Source of the DNA: Halomonas ventosae
GTDB taxonomy: Bacteria; Pseudomonadota; Gammaproteobacteria; Pseudomonadales; Halomonadaceae
NCBI RefSeq assembly: GCF_004361885.1
Contig: NZ_SNWH01000015.1
Span: 1-63,597 of the forward strand
Length of the DNA stretch: 63,597 bases
Direction: 5' to 3'
Shown piece after piece: positions 34,486-43,234 of this stretch. The notes under the pieces are model-generated. The model made no database searches and had not been told where the DNA came from. It saw only the letters and a list, made by a program, of their open reading frames with translations. The position numbers were made by a program, and so were the translations under genes. Position 1 is the stretch's first letter; each line of letters starts with the position of its first letter.

Positions 34486-35046
34486 ATGAATCCGTTCTCA
34501 CTGGTAATGCTCGCTATTGCCATGTCTACAGATGCCTTTGCCGCCGCTGTCGGTAAAGGATCGAGCCTAGACAAGCCACACATTACCGAAGCTCTGCGCA
34601 TGGGTATGATCTTCGGAATTGTCGAAGCAACTACGCCCGTCATCGGCTGGCTGGTCGGCCAGGCCGCTTCGCAATTTATCGAGAACTGGGACCATTGGAT
34701 TGCCTTCACGCTGCTGCTAATCCTCGGTTTATACATGATGTACAACGGTTTCAAGGTGCCTGAGGAAGAGGCCGAGAAAACCAAACAGCATTCCCTGTTA
34801 CTCCTGATGGTCACCGCCATTGCCACCAGCATCGATGCTCTAGCAGTGGGTGTGAGTTTGGCATTTATTGAGATCAACATTCTTGTCGCTTCGCTGGCCA
34901 TTGGCTTGGCCACAATGACCATGGTGACTGTCGGCGTGCTGCTTGGAAGGGCTATCGGCACGCTCGTCGGGCGCTGGGCAGAGATTGTAGGCGGCACAGT
35001 GTTAGTCTTTGTGGGTGCGATCGTTCTCTATGAGCATTTAGCTTGA
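34486..35046 (+). CDS. mntP: Manganese efflux pump MntP
   Basis: A 186-residue, six-helix inner-membrane protein with the two inverted MntP repeats: [14 protein letters not shown] in the first half and [14 protein letters not shown] in the second, each with the Asp needed for Mn(II) export. ATG 34486 (MNPFSLVML) with GGAAG seven bases upstream is the family start; the longer frame runs through the riboswitch. The codon usage is less GC-extreme than that of neighbouring genes, and it sits between an IS3 remnant and a Tn3-type end, so it is probably acquired. Confidence 0.93.
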   Translation: MNPFSLVMLAIAMSTDAFAAAVGKGSSLDKPHITEALRMGMIFGIVEATTPVIGWLVGQAASQFIENWDHWIAFTLLLILGLYMMYNGFKVPEEEAEKTKQHSLLLLMVTAIATSIDALAVGVSLAFIEINILVASLAIGLATMTMVTVGVLLGRAIGTLVGRWAEIVGGTVLVFVGAIVLYEHLA

Positions 35047-35115
35047 TAAAACCAGTACATTCCCAGCGATCACCCTAACTACCTACGCCCGCAGAACGCT
35101 GAGAATCGACCGGAG

Positions 35116-35151
35116 CTTAGAATACGTTTTTTCCGAATTTTGGGGCTTCCC
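35116..35151 (-). repeat. Solitary Tn3-family terminal inverted repeat
   Basis: Read on the complement strand, GGGAAGCCCCAAAATTCGG continues with six A and ends CGTATTCTAAG: a 36-bp sequence with the outer GGG, central TTCGGAAAA and inner CTAAG of Tn3-family ends. The outer end faces right, so the lost transposon would have extended left across mntP and possibly mer. No partner was found. Confidence 0.5.
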
Positions 35152-35476
35152 ACGGTTTTCGCTGTCATGCTGGTTTGCTTGTCATGGTCCATCGGCTAAG
35201 CCATCGCCTCGGTCACTTGATTCTGCTGCTGTTCATGACCCGGTGAGCGAGGCCGGCGTCGGGGCGTCATAACAGGCGAGGTAGAAGGGCGATTGATGAG
35301 ATTGGAAGCCACCTCAAAGAAACGGCACATCGGCTCGCGGCGGGGTGAGGCCCTTGCTCCTCTATTCCGTGGTGCTCTGTGGATATACCTTGTAAACCAA
35401 GCAGCTATCAACCAATTAATCCGGATACCCTTTTTTTTGCAATAAAAAATACATCAACCAGGTATTCCTTATACCC

Positions 35477-35547
35477 TTCAATTTCTGGGGAGTCGCTGCT
35501 CCCCGTTGATCGAACCTCGTGTAATGAGGCGATCAGTGGACAGGTGG
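35477..35547. repeat. Imperfect direct repeat, right copy (merR 3' end)
   Basis: This 71-bp segment matches 30288-30360 with scattered substitutions. In the complement frame it still reads CPLIASLHE, the end of a MerR protein, so it is the tail of a second, lost merR. Confidence 0.65.
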
Positions 35548-35555
35548 CCCCGAGG

Positions 35556-36713
35556 TCACACCTGCACGAGCAGTGCCGTGGCGTACATGATCCCGACCCC
35601 GGCCGTGACACCCAGCACTGAAATGCCGGAGACTGGCGACATCGCCTCAGCCACGGCGGTTCGCCGTAGATAATCTGCGACTTCGACGCAGACCTGTAGA
35701 ATGGCGCCGGCTCCCAGCCCCAGGAACAGCGCCGACCAATGCGGTGCGAAGGCATAGGCCCCCAGCCAAGTGCCGAGTACCGCGGGCAAGCCGGCCAGGG
35801 CCACTAGTCCGACCCACATCCAGGCAGGTATGGACAGGCGCGTCAGGGGAGCAGCGATGGCGACGCCTTCGGTCAGGTTATGCAGCGTAAAACCGATCAC
35901 CAGGAAGGTGCCCAGCGCCCCGGCACCAGCGGCGAAGGCGCCACCGATGGCGAGGCCCTCGCCCAGGTTGTGCAGCCCGATGCCCAGCGCGATATACCAC
36001 GCCAGAATGCGACCCTCCGGAGGCAGGCCGTGGCGCCGCCCCACCCCCAGCAGCGCCAGGAAGGCGACCAGCGCCGTCAGCCAGACCAGGGCCGGCCCTT
36101 GGAACAGCGACGCCGCCTCGGCCGCGAGTTCGAGCCCGGCCTCGAGGGTGTCCACCAGCAGGAAGGCCAGCAGCCCCAAGGTCAGGGCCAAGGTGAACTG
36201 GAACCCCTTCGCGCCGGCATGCTGTAGCGCCGGCAACAGGCACATGCCCAGCGCCACCGGCAGGACCCCCACAAAGAGGCCGAGCACGCCATAGCCGGAC
36301 AACTGCTCGATGCTCGGCTGTGGGGTTGGCTCCGCCACCTCGATGGTGTGCCCGAAGGTGACCCCTGTGCCGGTGACCAGGGTGACCTCGTGCAGTTCGT
36401 CCTCCACCCAGGGATAGGGGATCTGCAGCCATGCGGCCTGCCCCCTGGACAGCTCACCAGCTGGCTCCTGGTGGAAGCGCCAGTAGGCACCATCGACCTG
36501 CACCTGGGCGATGCGCATGGGTTCCGATCCCCCCGCGCGTACCTTCAGGGCGAGGCCGTCGTCGTCGATGATGGTGCGCTCGACGGTCAGTTCCTCGAGC
36601 GGCGGTGGCGATACGCCGAGCCATTCGAGTGGCTGCGTCATCTGGAACCACAGGAGCGCCAAGCCGAGCATCAGCGGGGGGAGCAGCAACGAGAACCACA
36701 GTCGCGGGTGCAT
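35556..36713 (-). CDS. ZIP-family metal permease with N-terminal periplasmic domain
   Basis: A 385-residue inner-membrane protein. After one N-terminal helix come about 130 residues of probable periplasmic beta structure (to about PQPSIEQL), then a ZIP domain of about eight helices with the two metal motifs HNLGEGLAIG and HNLTEGVAIA. ZIP proteins move Zn, Fe or Mn across the membrane, usually inward. ATG 36713 overlaps the oxidase stop by 3 bases (ATGA), so the two are coupled; the in-frame extension to 36839 would lie inside the oxidase gene. The periplasmic extension is unusual and may dock the oxidase. Confidence 0.85.
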   Translation of the reverse strand: MHPRLWFSLLLPPLMLGLALLWFQMTQPLEWLGVSPPPLEELTVERTIIDDDGLALKVRAGGSEPMRIAQVQVDGAYWRFHQEPAGELSRGQAAWLQIPYPWVEDELHEVTLVTGTGVTFGHTIEVAEPTPQPSIEQLSGYGVLGLFVGVLPVALGMCLLPALQHAGAKGFQFTLALTLGLLAFLLVDTLEAGLELAAEAASLFQGPALVWLTALVAFLALLGVGRRHGLPPEGRILAWYIALGIGLHNLGEGLAIGGAFAAGAGALGTFLVIGFTLHNLTEGVAIAAPLTRLSIPAWMWVGLVALAGLPAVLGTWLGAYAFAPHWSALFLGLGAGAILQVCVEVADYLRRTAVAEAMSPVSGISVLGVTAGVGIMYATALLVQV

Positions 36714-37798
36714 CAGACCACCTCGAACAGACTCATCCAGCCGAGTTCCACGAATTCGCTCTGGTGGGCATGGAACATGTACTGCCCCGGCTCGTGGTCG
36801 GCGAAGGAGAATTCCAGGATGCCCCGCTGCGCCTGGCACTGCATCACCGTATCCACGGTCCTGAGGGTCGGCGTCAGGGTCGTGCCATGATCGTAGTAAT
36901 CGAAGAAGTTGGCATGCAGGTGCAGGGAGTTCACTGGATCGAACTCGGTGACGTTAATCAGGTATATCCGTGCCGGGCGAGCCCGCTCGAGGCGAATGGG
37001 CCGATTCACGTAGGCATGCGCCACCGAGTTGACCGCGTAGATCTCGTTCTCCTCGTCGAAATTGGTGTCGAAGCCATTCATCACCATCACGAACTCCTGC
37101 CAGCGCGCGTTCGCCTCACTGCCCAGTAGGCGTGAGCGAGCCGCCGGCTCATGCTCGGGATGCCGTTGCGGATCCGGGTCGACGATAAAGGCACCGTACA
37201 GACCCTTGTGGATATGGCGTTTCAACGGCAACGAATGACAGTGATACAGGTGGCAGCCGAAGGGCTCGGCATCGAACTCGTAGGTGAAGGCTTCCCCAGG
37301 TGCTACCTCGCCGGCGCCTGGCACGCCATCCATCCGCGCCGAGTGGATGCCATGGAAGTGCAGAGTGTGCACATGGCTGCCGGCGTTGACGAAGCGAATG
37401 CGTATCCGGTCGCCCTCGGTGGCCCTCAGCGACGGCCCCGGCACCCGACCATTGTAGGTCCAGGCCGGGAAGAAGAGCCCTGGTGCGATCTCGATCTCCT
37501 TGTCGATGGCGGTGATCGTGTACTCGCGCAGCCGTTGCCCGTTCGCCAGCCGGCTGACCCTGCCGGTATCCCAGTCGGTGAGCATGGCGGTCGGATCGAA
37601 GCCATTGCGTGCATGGTCGACCTCGCCTTGGGTGATCATGTTGCCCGTCATAGCCCCGTGGCTTCCGGCAGGGGAGGAAGAGGTCGTCACTGATGCCGAA
37701 ACGGTGGCTGCGCGGGCCGACGACAGGCCTATCGCTGACATCAGGCCCCAGCCCCCCGCCTTGAGGAAACCCCGGCGGTCGAAACGCCGTCCTGTCAT
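36713..37798 (-). CDS. Two-domain multicopper oxidase, Tat-exported
   Basis: A 361-residue oxidase of the two-domain cupredoxin class. The Tat signal is DRRGFLKAGGWGLM. Copper motifs are HTLHFHGIH, HLYHCHSLPLKRHIHKG, HLHANFF and FHAHQSEFVELGW. Two cupredoxin domains, rather than three as in CueO, relate it to the nitrite-reductase-like or small laccase groups. The substrate is unknown; coupling to a ZIP permease suggests oxidation of a metal ion (Mn, Fe or Cu) linked to its transport. It is first in a two-gene unit; no MerR-type promoter was seen upstream. Confidence 0.85.
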   Translation of the reverse strand: MTGRRFDRRGFLKAGGWGLMSAIGLSSARAATVSASVTTSSSPAGSHGAMTGNMITQGEVDHARNGFDPTAMLTDWDTGRVSRLANGQRLREYTITAIDKEIEIAPGLFFPAWTYNGRVPGPSLRATEGDRIRIRFVNAGSHVHTLHFHGIHSARMDGVPGAGEVAPGEAFTYEFDAEPFGCHLYHCHSLPLKRHIHKGLYGAFIVDPDPQRHPEHEPAARSRLLGSEANARWQEFVMVMNGFDTNFDEENEIYAVNSVAHAYVNRPIRLERARPARIYLINVTEFDPVNSLHLHANFFDYYDHGTTLTPTLRTVDTVMQCQAQRGILEFSFADHEPGQYMFHAHQSEFVELGWMSLFEVV

Positions 37799-37885
37799 CG
37801 CTTATCGCTCTAAGGTGAACAAGGATGCTTCTGATAAGCATTGTAGTTTATCGCGCTCGGATTAGCGCACTCGGCTCTTCAATCA

Positions 37886-38300
37886 TCACTTCACTTTCGC
37901 TGAAGGCTCAGCACGGCTGCATGATCCGCGCAGCAGGTAAGAGCAGTAGCTGGAACAGCTGGTCCGGTTTTGCCCACGAGGCGTAGGCTCGCTAGGACGG
38001 CATCTCAGCCACTTCACCCGCACCAGCCGCAACCGATACAGGAACTGCTGGTGGGATCGCATGTTGCCCGGTCGCGGCCGGAACTGGGTTATATGCAAAG
38101 TAAAGCCGTAGCGAGAAACGCCTGGGGAGTACCTAAAGCACCTCGAAGATATCGGCTTCATTGTTCAAATAAAGCGCGGCATCATCGGCTAAATGCCCCG
38201 AGAGTACGCATCTTATCAGTCATGGTTTAAGGTTTTTTATAACCACTCATCCAGCACATAGTTGGGGTTGATCTTTACCAAAAAGGGAGAGATCAAAACG
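37886..38300 (-). pseudogene. Decayed group II intron reverse transcriptase remnant
   Basis: At 38241-38300 the complement strand reads VLISPFLVKINPNYVLDEW, clearly related to VISPLLANVYLHYVLDEWF of the intact intron protein encoded at 52.2-53.5 kb; the DNA starts with the same AACCACTCATCCAGCAC. Around 37960-38110 GNMRSHQQFLYRLRLVRVKWL resembles the protein's C-terminal segment. The rest is deleted or scrambled. It belongs to the same broad intron family as the 52-kb copy but is much more diverged. Confidence 0.5.
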
Positions 38301-38588
38301 GCAACAACATAGCAAAATCACGCCTACATTGGGCCCTGGGAAGGCCTCGATGTTGCTTGAACCATGGCTTTGCAGGAACGTGCCCTGTGGCGTGGGAGCT
38401 TGACAAGAAATCAGCCATTGGGGCACAAAAAATTGAACTAAAACACCGCCGGATGGTTGGCGGTACTCTTTTAATGAGTAGGCCACCTAGCTGCGCATTA
38501 GAATGCACGAGATTCTGAAGAAGCGCCCCAGCGATCCTACTCGCCAGGGCGCCGCTGTGCTGATGTATTGAACGCTACTCAGTCGCGG
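38301..38588. other. Gene-free stretch downstream of the protease gene
   Basis: I see no supported gene here. The short complement-strand frames (38293-38508) have no recognisable family. A hairpin with U-tract for the protease gene is not evident. Confidence 0.5.
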
Positions 38589-40025
38589 TCAGTCACCATT
38601 GCCCACTCGCAGGGCCACGAAATAGGCACGGCCGTCGCGGTTGAGAAGAACCGGCACCGTTTGGTCGTCCGGCAGGTTGGTAAGCAACTCCGTCAGCTGT
38701 TCCGGGCTCTCTATCGGTTGCTGGCCCAGGCTGACCAGCACATCGCCGGGGCGAATGCCGGCGGCAGCGGCATGGCCGGTCGGATCGACCTTGGCGATGC
38801 GCACCCCGTGATCAATGCCAAGCCGGCGCTTCTCCATGCTACTCAGCGGCTGAACCACGATCCCGAGGCGCACCGGGTCGCCCTCGGCCTGATCGGCACC
38901 GGCATCCGGCCACTCGCCAACTTCCACCGTGATGGTCTCCTGCTGACCATCGCGCAGCACCCTGAGCTCGACCTCTTCCCCCGGACTCGTCTGACCGACC
39001 AGGCGCGGCAGCGTGGTGGAGTGGTCCACTTCCTGGCCGTTCACCTCAAGGATGACATCACCGGCCTTGAGGCCGCCTTCCGCCCCAGGGCTGCCGGGCT
39101 CAAGCTCGGCGATCAAGGCACCCTCGGCCTGTTCCATGCCGAAGGACTCCGCCAGGTCCTTGGACACCGGCTGGATGCTGACCCCCAGCCAGCCGCGGCT
39201 CACGTAACCCTCTTCGCGCAGCTGGTTGGCGACATCCAGTGCTACATCGATGGGGATGGCGAAGGAGAGGCCCATGTAGCCACCGCTGCGGGTCAAGATC
39301 TGGGAGTTGATGCCCACGACTTCACCATCCAGGTTGAAGAGCGGTCCTCCGGAGTTACCCGGATTAATCGCCACGTCGGTCTGGATGAAGGGGACATAGA
39401 CGTCCTGAGGCAGGGTGCGGTTGATGGCGCTGATGATCCCGGACGTCACCGAGTGATCGAAGCCGAAGGGGGAGCCGATGGCGGCGACCCACTGGCCGAC
39501 CTTGAGATCGGTGGACTCACCGAGCTCCAGGGTCGGCAGATTGTCCGCCTCGACTTTGAGGACCGCCACGTCGGTTTTTTCATCAGCACCGACCAGCTCA
39601 GCCTCGAGCTCACGCCGGCCATTCAGGCGCACCAGGATCTTATCGGCGTCCTTGACCACGTGGGCGTTGGTCATGATGTAGCCGTCTTCATCGAAGATGA
39701 AGCCCGATCCCAGTGACTGACGTGGCTCCTCATTGCGATTGGGCGCACCGCCGGGTGGCATCGGGATGCGGTCGCCGAAGAACTCTCGAAAGATCTCCGG
39801 CACCTCCTGCCCCCCAAACTGCCGAGAGGATGTCATGGACCTCTCGATCTCCTGTGAGGTGGAGATGTTGACGACGGCTGGCGCGGCCTTGTCGACCAAC
39901 TCTGTGAAGTCTGGCAGCCGTGGTTCGGCGAGGGCTGGCGTCGCCAGCATCAAGAGTAAAGCTAGGCTCATCAGCCAGGTGTGCGGGTGAGGCTTAGGTA
40001 TCACAATGGGCTCCTTCCGGGGCAT
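38589..40025 (-). CDS. MucD/DegP-type periplasmic serine protease (Do family)
   Basis: A 478-residue HtrA protease. A signal peptide ends near ATPALA (residue 33). The catalytic triad lies in TNAHVV, TDVAVLKV and GNSGGPLF. Two PDZ domains follow, with RGWLGVSIQPV and later RLGIVVQPLS. The Q/M-rich linker of E. coli DegP is shortened as in MucD and DegQ. It degrades misfolded envelope proteins and could counter metal damage. It is a single gene divergent from the CDF exporter. Confidence 0.92.
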   Translation of the reverse strand: MPRKEPIVIPKPHPHTWLMSLALLLMLATPALAEPRLPDFTELVDKAAPAVVNISTSQEIERSMTSSRQFGGQEVPEIFREFFGDRIPMPPGGAPNRNEEPRQSLGSGFIFDEDGYIMTNAHVVKDADKILVRLNGRRELEAELVGADEKTDVAVLKVEADNLPTLELGESTDLKVGQWVAAIGSPFGFDHSVTSGIISAINRTLPQDVYVPFIQTDVAINPGNSGGPLFNLDGEVVGINSQILTRSGGYMGLSFAIPIDVALDVANQLREEGYVSRGWLGVSIQPVSKDLAESFGMEQAEGALIAELEPGSPGAEGGLKAGDVILEVNGQEVDHSTTLPRLVGQTSPGEEVELRVLRDGQQETITVEVGEWPDAGADQAEGDPVRLGIVVQPLSSMEKRRLGIDHGVRIAKVDPTGHAAAAGIRPGDVLVSLGQQPIESPEQLTELLTNLPDDQTVPVLLNRDGRAYFVALRVGNGD

Positions 40026-40112
40026 GGGAGATGGTAACCATGTCTGGTACAGCGCCCACTATGCAAAGTTCCATACGCTTAGCCTTGGCTCGGTCTTCAT
40101 TAGAATTCGGGC

Positions 40113-40143
40113 TTGAAGCTTGAGTTGCTATAGGTTTTATACT
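40113..40143 (+). promoter_or_regulatory. MerR-type promoter/operator of the CDF gene
   Basis: TTGAAG (40113-40118) and TATACT (40138-40143) are 19 bp apart. The spacer contains GAGTTGCTATAGG, very similar to the cadA spacer at 44525-44543 (ATAGTTGCTACAAGG). No regulator gene is adjacent, so the CadR-type protein encoded at 44.0-44.5 kb is the likely activator. Confidence 0.7.
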
Positions 40144-40177
40144 GCCGGGTCTCCAGGTGACACCACAAGGATGACGC

Positions 40178-41092
40178 ATGGGACATCATCACGATCATCC
40201 CCACCTTGACCCCACCTCTGGTGACCGTCGGGTGAGCATCGCCATCTGGGCCAACGGGATATTGACCGTTGCTCAGATAGTGGGGGGTATCCTGGCGGGA
40301 AGCCTCGCGCTGATCGCGGATGCGCTGCATAATTTTTCCGACATGGCTGCCCTTGTCATTGCCTTTGCTGCCCGCAAGATCGCGAGGCGACCACCTGACT
40401 CTCAGATGACGTTTGGCTATGGACGAATCGAGATTGTCGCAGCGCTGATCAACTACACTACTCTCATTCTTGTTGGGTTTTATCTAATTTATGAAGGCGT
40501 GATGCGCATGATCGACCCGCCAGAGATTCAAGGCTGGATAGTCGTCATCATCGGGATTGTCGCTCTTCTTGTCGATGCGCTAACGGCCTTGCTCACCTGG
40601 TCGATGCAAAAACATAGTGTCAACATTCGGGCTCTCTTCCTGCACAACCTGTCTGATGCGTTTGCGTCCATCGCTGTGATCATTGGGGGCTCGCTGATTC
40701 TGCTATACGATATGCGCTGGGTAGACCCCGCGATCACGATCGGTATTGCACTCTATATTCTCTATCTTGCCTTTACGGAAATAGGTACCCCTATCCGGAC
40801 ACTGATGCTGGGCTCGCCTCCCGATGTCGATGGTCAATCAGTCATTGATCTCCTGCGCAGCGTCGAAGGGGTTGAGGATGTGCATCATGTTCACCTATGG
40901 CAAATGCAGGAGAATACCGCCGCACTTGATTGCCACGTGGTGACGACGGAAGCAGGCTGGCAGCAGCTCGAGGCGATCAAGGCGGATATCAAGGCGCAAC
41001 TGAAAGCGCGCTTTGACATTGGCCACTCCAGCTTGGAATTCGAGCATATTGATCATGCGCATCAGGGAGCCAATCTTTATGGGCATGGATAA
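40178..41092 (+). CDS. Cation diffusion facilitator exporter (CzcD/ZitB-like)
   Basis: A 304-residue CDF antiporter that expels Zn, Cd or Co from the cytosol in exchange for protons. The N-terminus is His-rich (GHHHDHPHLD). Six helices contain the metal-site motifs ALIADALHNFSD (helix 2) and LHNLSDAFAS (helix 5). A cytosolic domain with HHVHLWQM follows, and the tail HIDHAHQG is again His-rich. AAGGA seven bases before the ATG supports the start. Codon usage appears less GC-rich than that of the neighbouring protease. Confidence 0.93.
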   Translation: MGHHHDHPHLDPTSGDRRVSIAIWANGILTVAQIVGGILAGSLALIADALHNFSDMAALVIAFAARKIARRPPDSQMTFGYGRIEIVAALINYTTLILVGFYLIYEGVMRMIDPPEIQGWIVVIIGIVALLVDALTALLTWSMQKHSVNIRALFLHNLSDAFASIAVIIGGSLILLYDMRWVDPAITIGIALYILYLAFTEIGTPIRTLMLGSPPDVDGQSVIDLLRSVEGVEDVHHVHLWQMQENTAALDCHVVTTEAGWQQLEAIKADIKAQLKARFDIGHSSLEFEHIDHAHQGANLYGHG

Positions 41093-41193
41093 CACGCCAC
41101 TATTCGCCGACTTAGGCACCCAACAGCGGTTGAGATCCACTCAGCAGTCCTCTGGTCTTGCTTTCCGTTTAACCACTTGAATTGGAGAAGTCA

Positions 41194-41871
41194 ATGTACA
41201 AAAAAGCGACGTTTATCCTGGTTGGCGCGTTGATGCTGACCGCCCTCATCGTGATCGTAGCGAGACCCTCGTTGTTGGGCATGGGCGCCGAGGCGGCCAG
41301 CCAGGATGGCGCTCAGGCCGAAAACTCTCTGGTGCGCTCACACTCGCCTGTTCTGGGGCCGGAAGAAGCGCCGGTGACCATCGTGGAGTTCTTCGACCCG
41401 GCCTGTGAGGCCTGCCGTGCCTTCTATCCGCTGACCAAGCGCATCCAGGAAGAGTATCCCGACCAGGTGCGGTTGGTGGTGCGCTACACGCCCTTCCACG
41501 GAGACCTGTCCGATACCGCCATTCGCGTGCTGGAAGTCGCCAGGCGCCAGGACGTCTTCCAGCCGGTGCTGGAGGCGTTGCTGGCCCGGCAGAGCCAGTG
41601 GGCGGCTCATGGCAGCTTCGATGAGGCCGCTATTCTGGATATCGCCAGCGAGGCCGGTCTGGACAGGGCTGCAGCAGAGGAACAACTTGACTCCCCCGAG
41701 GTACAAGCGGTCATTGACCAGGACAAGGAAGACGTCAAGGCCAACCAGATCCGCCAGACGCCGACCTTTTTCGTCAATGGTGAGCTGTTGGACCCCTTCG
41801 GCATGCAGGAACTGGTCGACGCCGTCAATCGTGAGGTGACCGAGGTCGCTGGCGAGGACGATGCGTCATGA
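41194..41871 (+). CDS. DsbA-family thioredoxin-fold protein, membrane-anchored
   Basis: A 225-residue protein with an N-terminal hydrophobic anchor or signal, then a thioredoxin fold with redox motif FFDPACEACRAFYPL (CEAC) and a cis-Pro loop in RQTPTFFVNG. It belongs to the DsbA/Thioredoxin_4 group that forms or shuffles disulfides in the periplasm. ATG 41194 follows GGAGAAG; a TTG at 41182 is in frame but inferior. Its stop overlaps the M23 peptidase start (ATGA), so both are made together. Confidence 0.85.
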   Translation: MYKKATFILVGALMLTALIVIVARPSLLGMGAEAASQDGAQAENSLVRSHSPVLGPEEAPVTIVEFFDPACEACRAFYPLTKRIQEEYPDQVRLVVRYTPFHGDLSDTAIRVLEVARRQDVFQPVLEALLARQSQWAAHGSFDEAAILDIASEAGLDRAAAEEQLDSPEVQAVIDQDKEDVKANQIRQTPTFFVNGELLDPFGMQELVDAVNREVTEVAGEDDAS

Positions 41872-43127
41872 CACGGCGCTGGTTGCTGCTAGGATTGGTG
41901 GGTCTGGGCCCTCTGCTGGCCGAGGCCCATTGGCAAGAGAACACCTTGCTATCCCCGAGCGAACCGGCATCGACCAGGGCACAGGCTCTCACACAGAGGG
42001 GCTCAGCGCCCTTGGCCGTTCAGCCACCCGAGAGCGTCGCCCAGGAGCTAACCGTGGCGCCTGGGGATACCCTGAACGCACTGCTGCAGCAGCTTGGCGT
42101 GAATGCCGAGACGCGCACCCAAGCGTCGACATCGCTGGCGGAGAGGTTCGACCCAAGACGCTTGCGGCCTGGAGACCGTCTCACTGTCACCTCTCTGACG
42201 ACCGGACAGCCGGTGTCGGTGGCCATCGAGCGTGACTCGGGTATTCAATACGTCGTTACACTGGGGGAGCGGCCGTCGACGCGGATTGTCCCGCCTCGTC
42301 TCGACACCCTGACTCTGGGCCGTGAAGTGGACATCGAAACGTCACTTTATGCCGCCTTGGCGGCAGAGGGGATACCCACGCGTTTCGCCATGGACCTCGA
42401 GGTGCTGCTAGGCGGACTCATGGACACAGCCCGAGATATCTCGGGCGCGGAGCGCCTGCAGTTACTGTGGGAAGAGGATCGCCGAGAGGATAGCACGCGA
42501 GTCGGGCCTCCCCGTCTGACCTATATGGGATTGGCTGACCCGTCGGCACGACTGGAGATGGTATGGCCGACGGACCAGAGAGCCACCGTGATGCTCTTCA
42601 AGGACGGTAGCCTTGTGGAGACGAAGCGGTTCCCGGTGCTCGGCGCACGCCTGACGTCCGCCTTCGGCAATCGACGCCATCCCGTTTACGGTGGGGTACG
42701 TCGTCATGACGGCGTCGACCTTGCCGCCCCTCGCGGCACCCCAGTCATGGCGACGGCGCCGGGGCGGGTCTCCTTCGTCGGTCGCCGGGGAGGTTATGGT
42801 CGTGTCGTGGAGGTAGAGCACGAGAGGGGCACTCTCAGTCGCTATACGCATCTCAGTCGCTTCGCCTCCGGCCTGTCGGTCGGGGACGCCATCAATGCCG
42901 GCGACACGCTGGGTGAAGTCGGGGCCTCCGGACTCACCACGGGGCCCAACCTGCACTACGAAGTGAGAGTGGGTGACCGACCTGTCGATCCCCTGGAGGA
43001 GGGGCAGCGCATCATTCTGGGGGAGTCACCGACACCCCAGGATTATCGAAGCGCGCTCTTCGAGGCTCGTGGTCGTCTGAAAAAAGCCATCGGTACGTCT
43101 GGTCTGGTCGCCTTGGATAATCGATAG
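41868..43127 (+). CDS. M23-family murein endopeptidase
   Basis: A 419-residue exported protein: signal peptide (about residues 1-20), an OapA/LysM-like N-terminal region starting ELTVAPGDTLNALLQQLG, a middle domain, and a C-terminal LytM/M23 domain with zinc ligands in RRHDGVDLAAPRGTP and NLHYEVRVG. It should cleave peptidoglycan cross-bridges, in the manner of MepM. It is translationally coupled to the DsbA-like gene; no DsbA-dependent cysteine is obvious in it. Housekeeping M23 enzymes are chromosomal, so this is likely an additional copy. Confidence 0.9.
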   Translation: MTRRWLLLGLVGLGPLLAEAHWQENTLLSPSEPASTRAQALTQRGSAPLAVQPPESVAQELTVAPGDTLNALLQQLGVNAETRTQASTSLAERFDPRRLRPGDRLTVTSLTTGQPVSVAIERDSGIQYVVTLGERPSTRIVPPRLDTLTLGREVDIETSLYAALAAEGIPTRFAMDLEVLLGGLMDTARDISGAERLQLLWEEDRREDSTRVGPPRLTYMGLADPSARLEMVWPTDQRATVMLFKDGSLVETKRFPVLGARLTSAFGNRRHPVYGGVRRHDGVDLAAPRGTPVMATAPGRVSFVGRRGGYGRVVEVEHERGTLSRYTHLSRFASGLSVGDAINAGDTLGEVGASGLTTGPNLHYEVRVGDRPVDPLEEGQRIILGESPTPQDYRSALFEARGRLKKAIGTSGLVALDNR

Positions 43128-43234
43128 GCCGCCAGGCTGGCTTGTTGTATGAGACGCAGCGGTGGCCATGTAATGGCTATCGTCGTGTGACTCAACATTC
43201 CCTGCAGTACCAACCCTCCAAAGGGGAAGGGTCT

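Larger units (their letters stand above)
35047..35555. other. Gene-free mosaic between mntP and the ZIP gene
   Basis: No gene is supported in these 509 bases. They contain the Tn3-type end at 35116-35151, a stretch (35196-35411) whose complement-strand frame resembles no family I know, and the right copy of the merR-end repeat at 35477-35547. The intervals look like debris left by successive insertions. Confidence 0.6.

Noticed and set aside
35408..35755. A complement frame containing CPLIASLHE that could be read as a short MerR protein
   Set aside because: Only the last residues resemble MerR and they come from the repeat at 35477-35547; the upstream part is the out-of-frame end of the ZIP gene.
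38568..39716. A 382-residue plus-strand frame across the protease gene
   Set aside because: It mirrors the serine protease frame, has no recognisable motif, and conflicts with a complete HtrA protein on the other strand.
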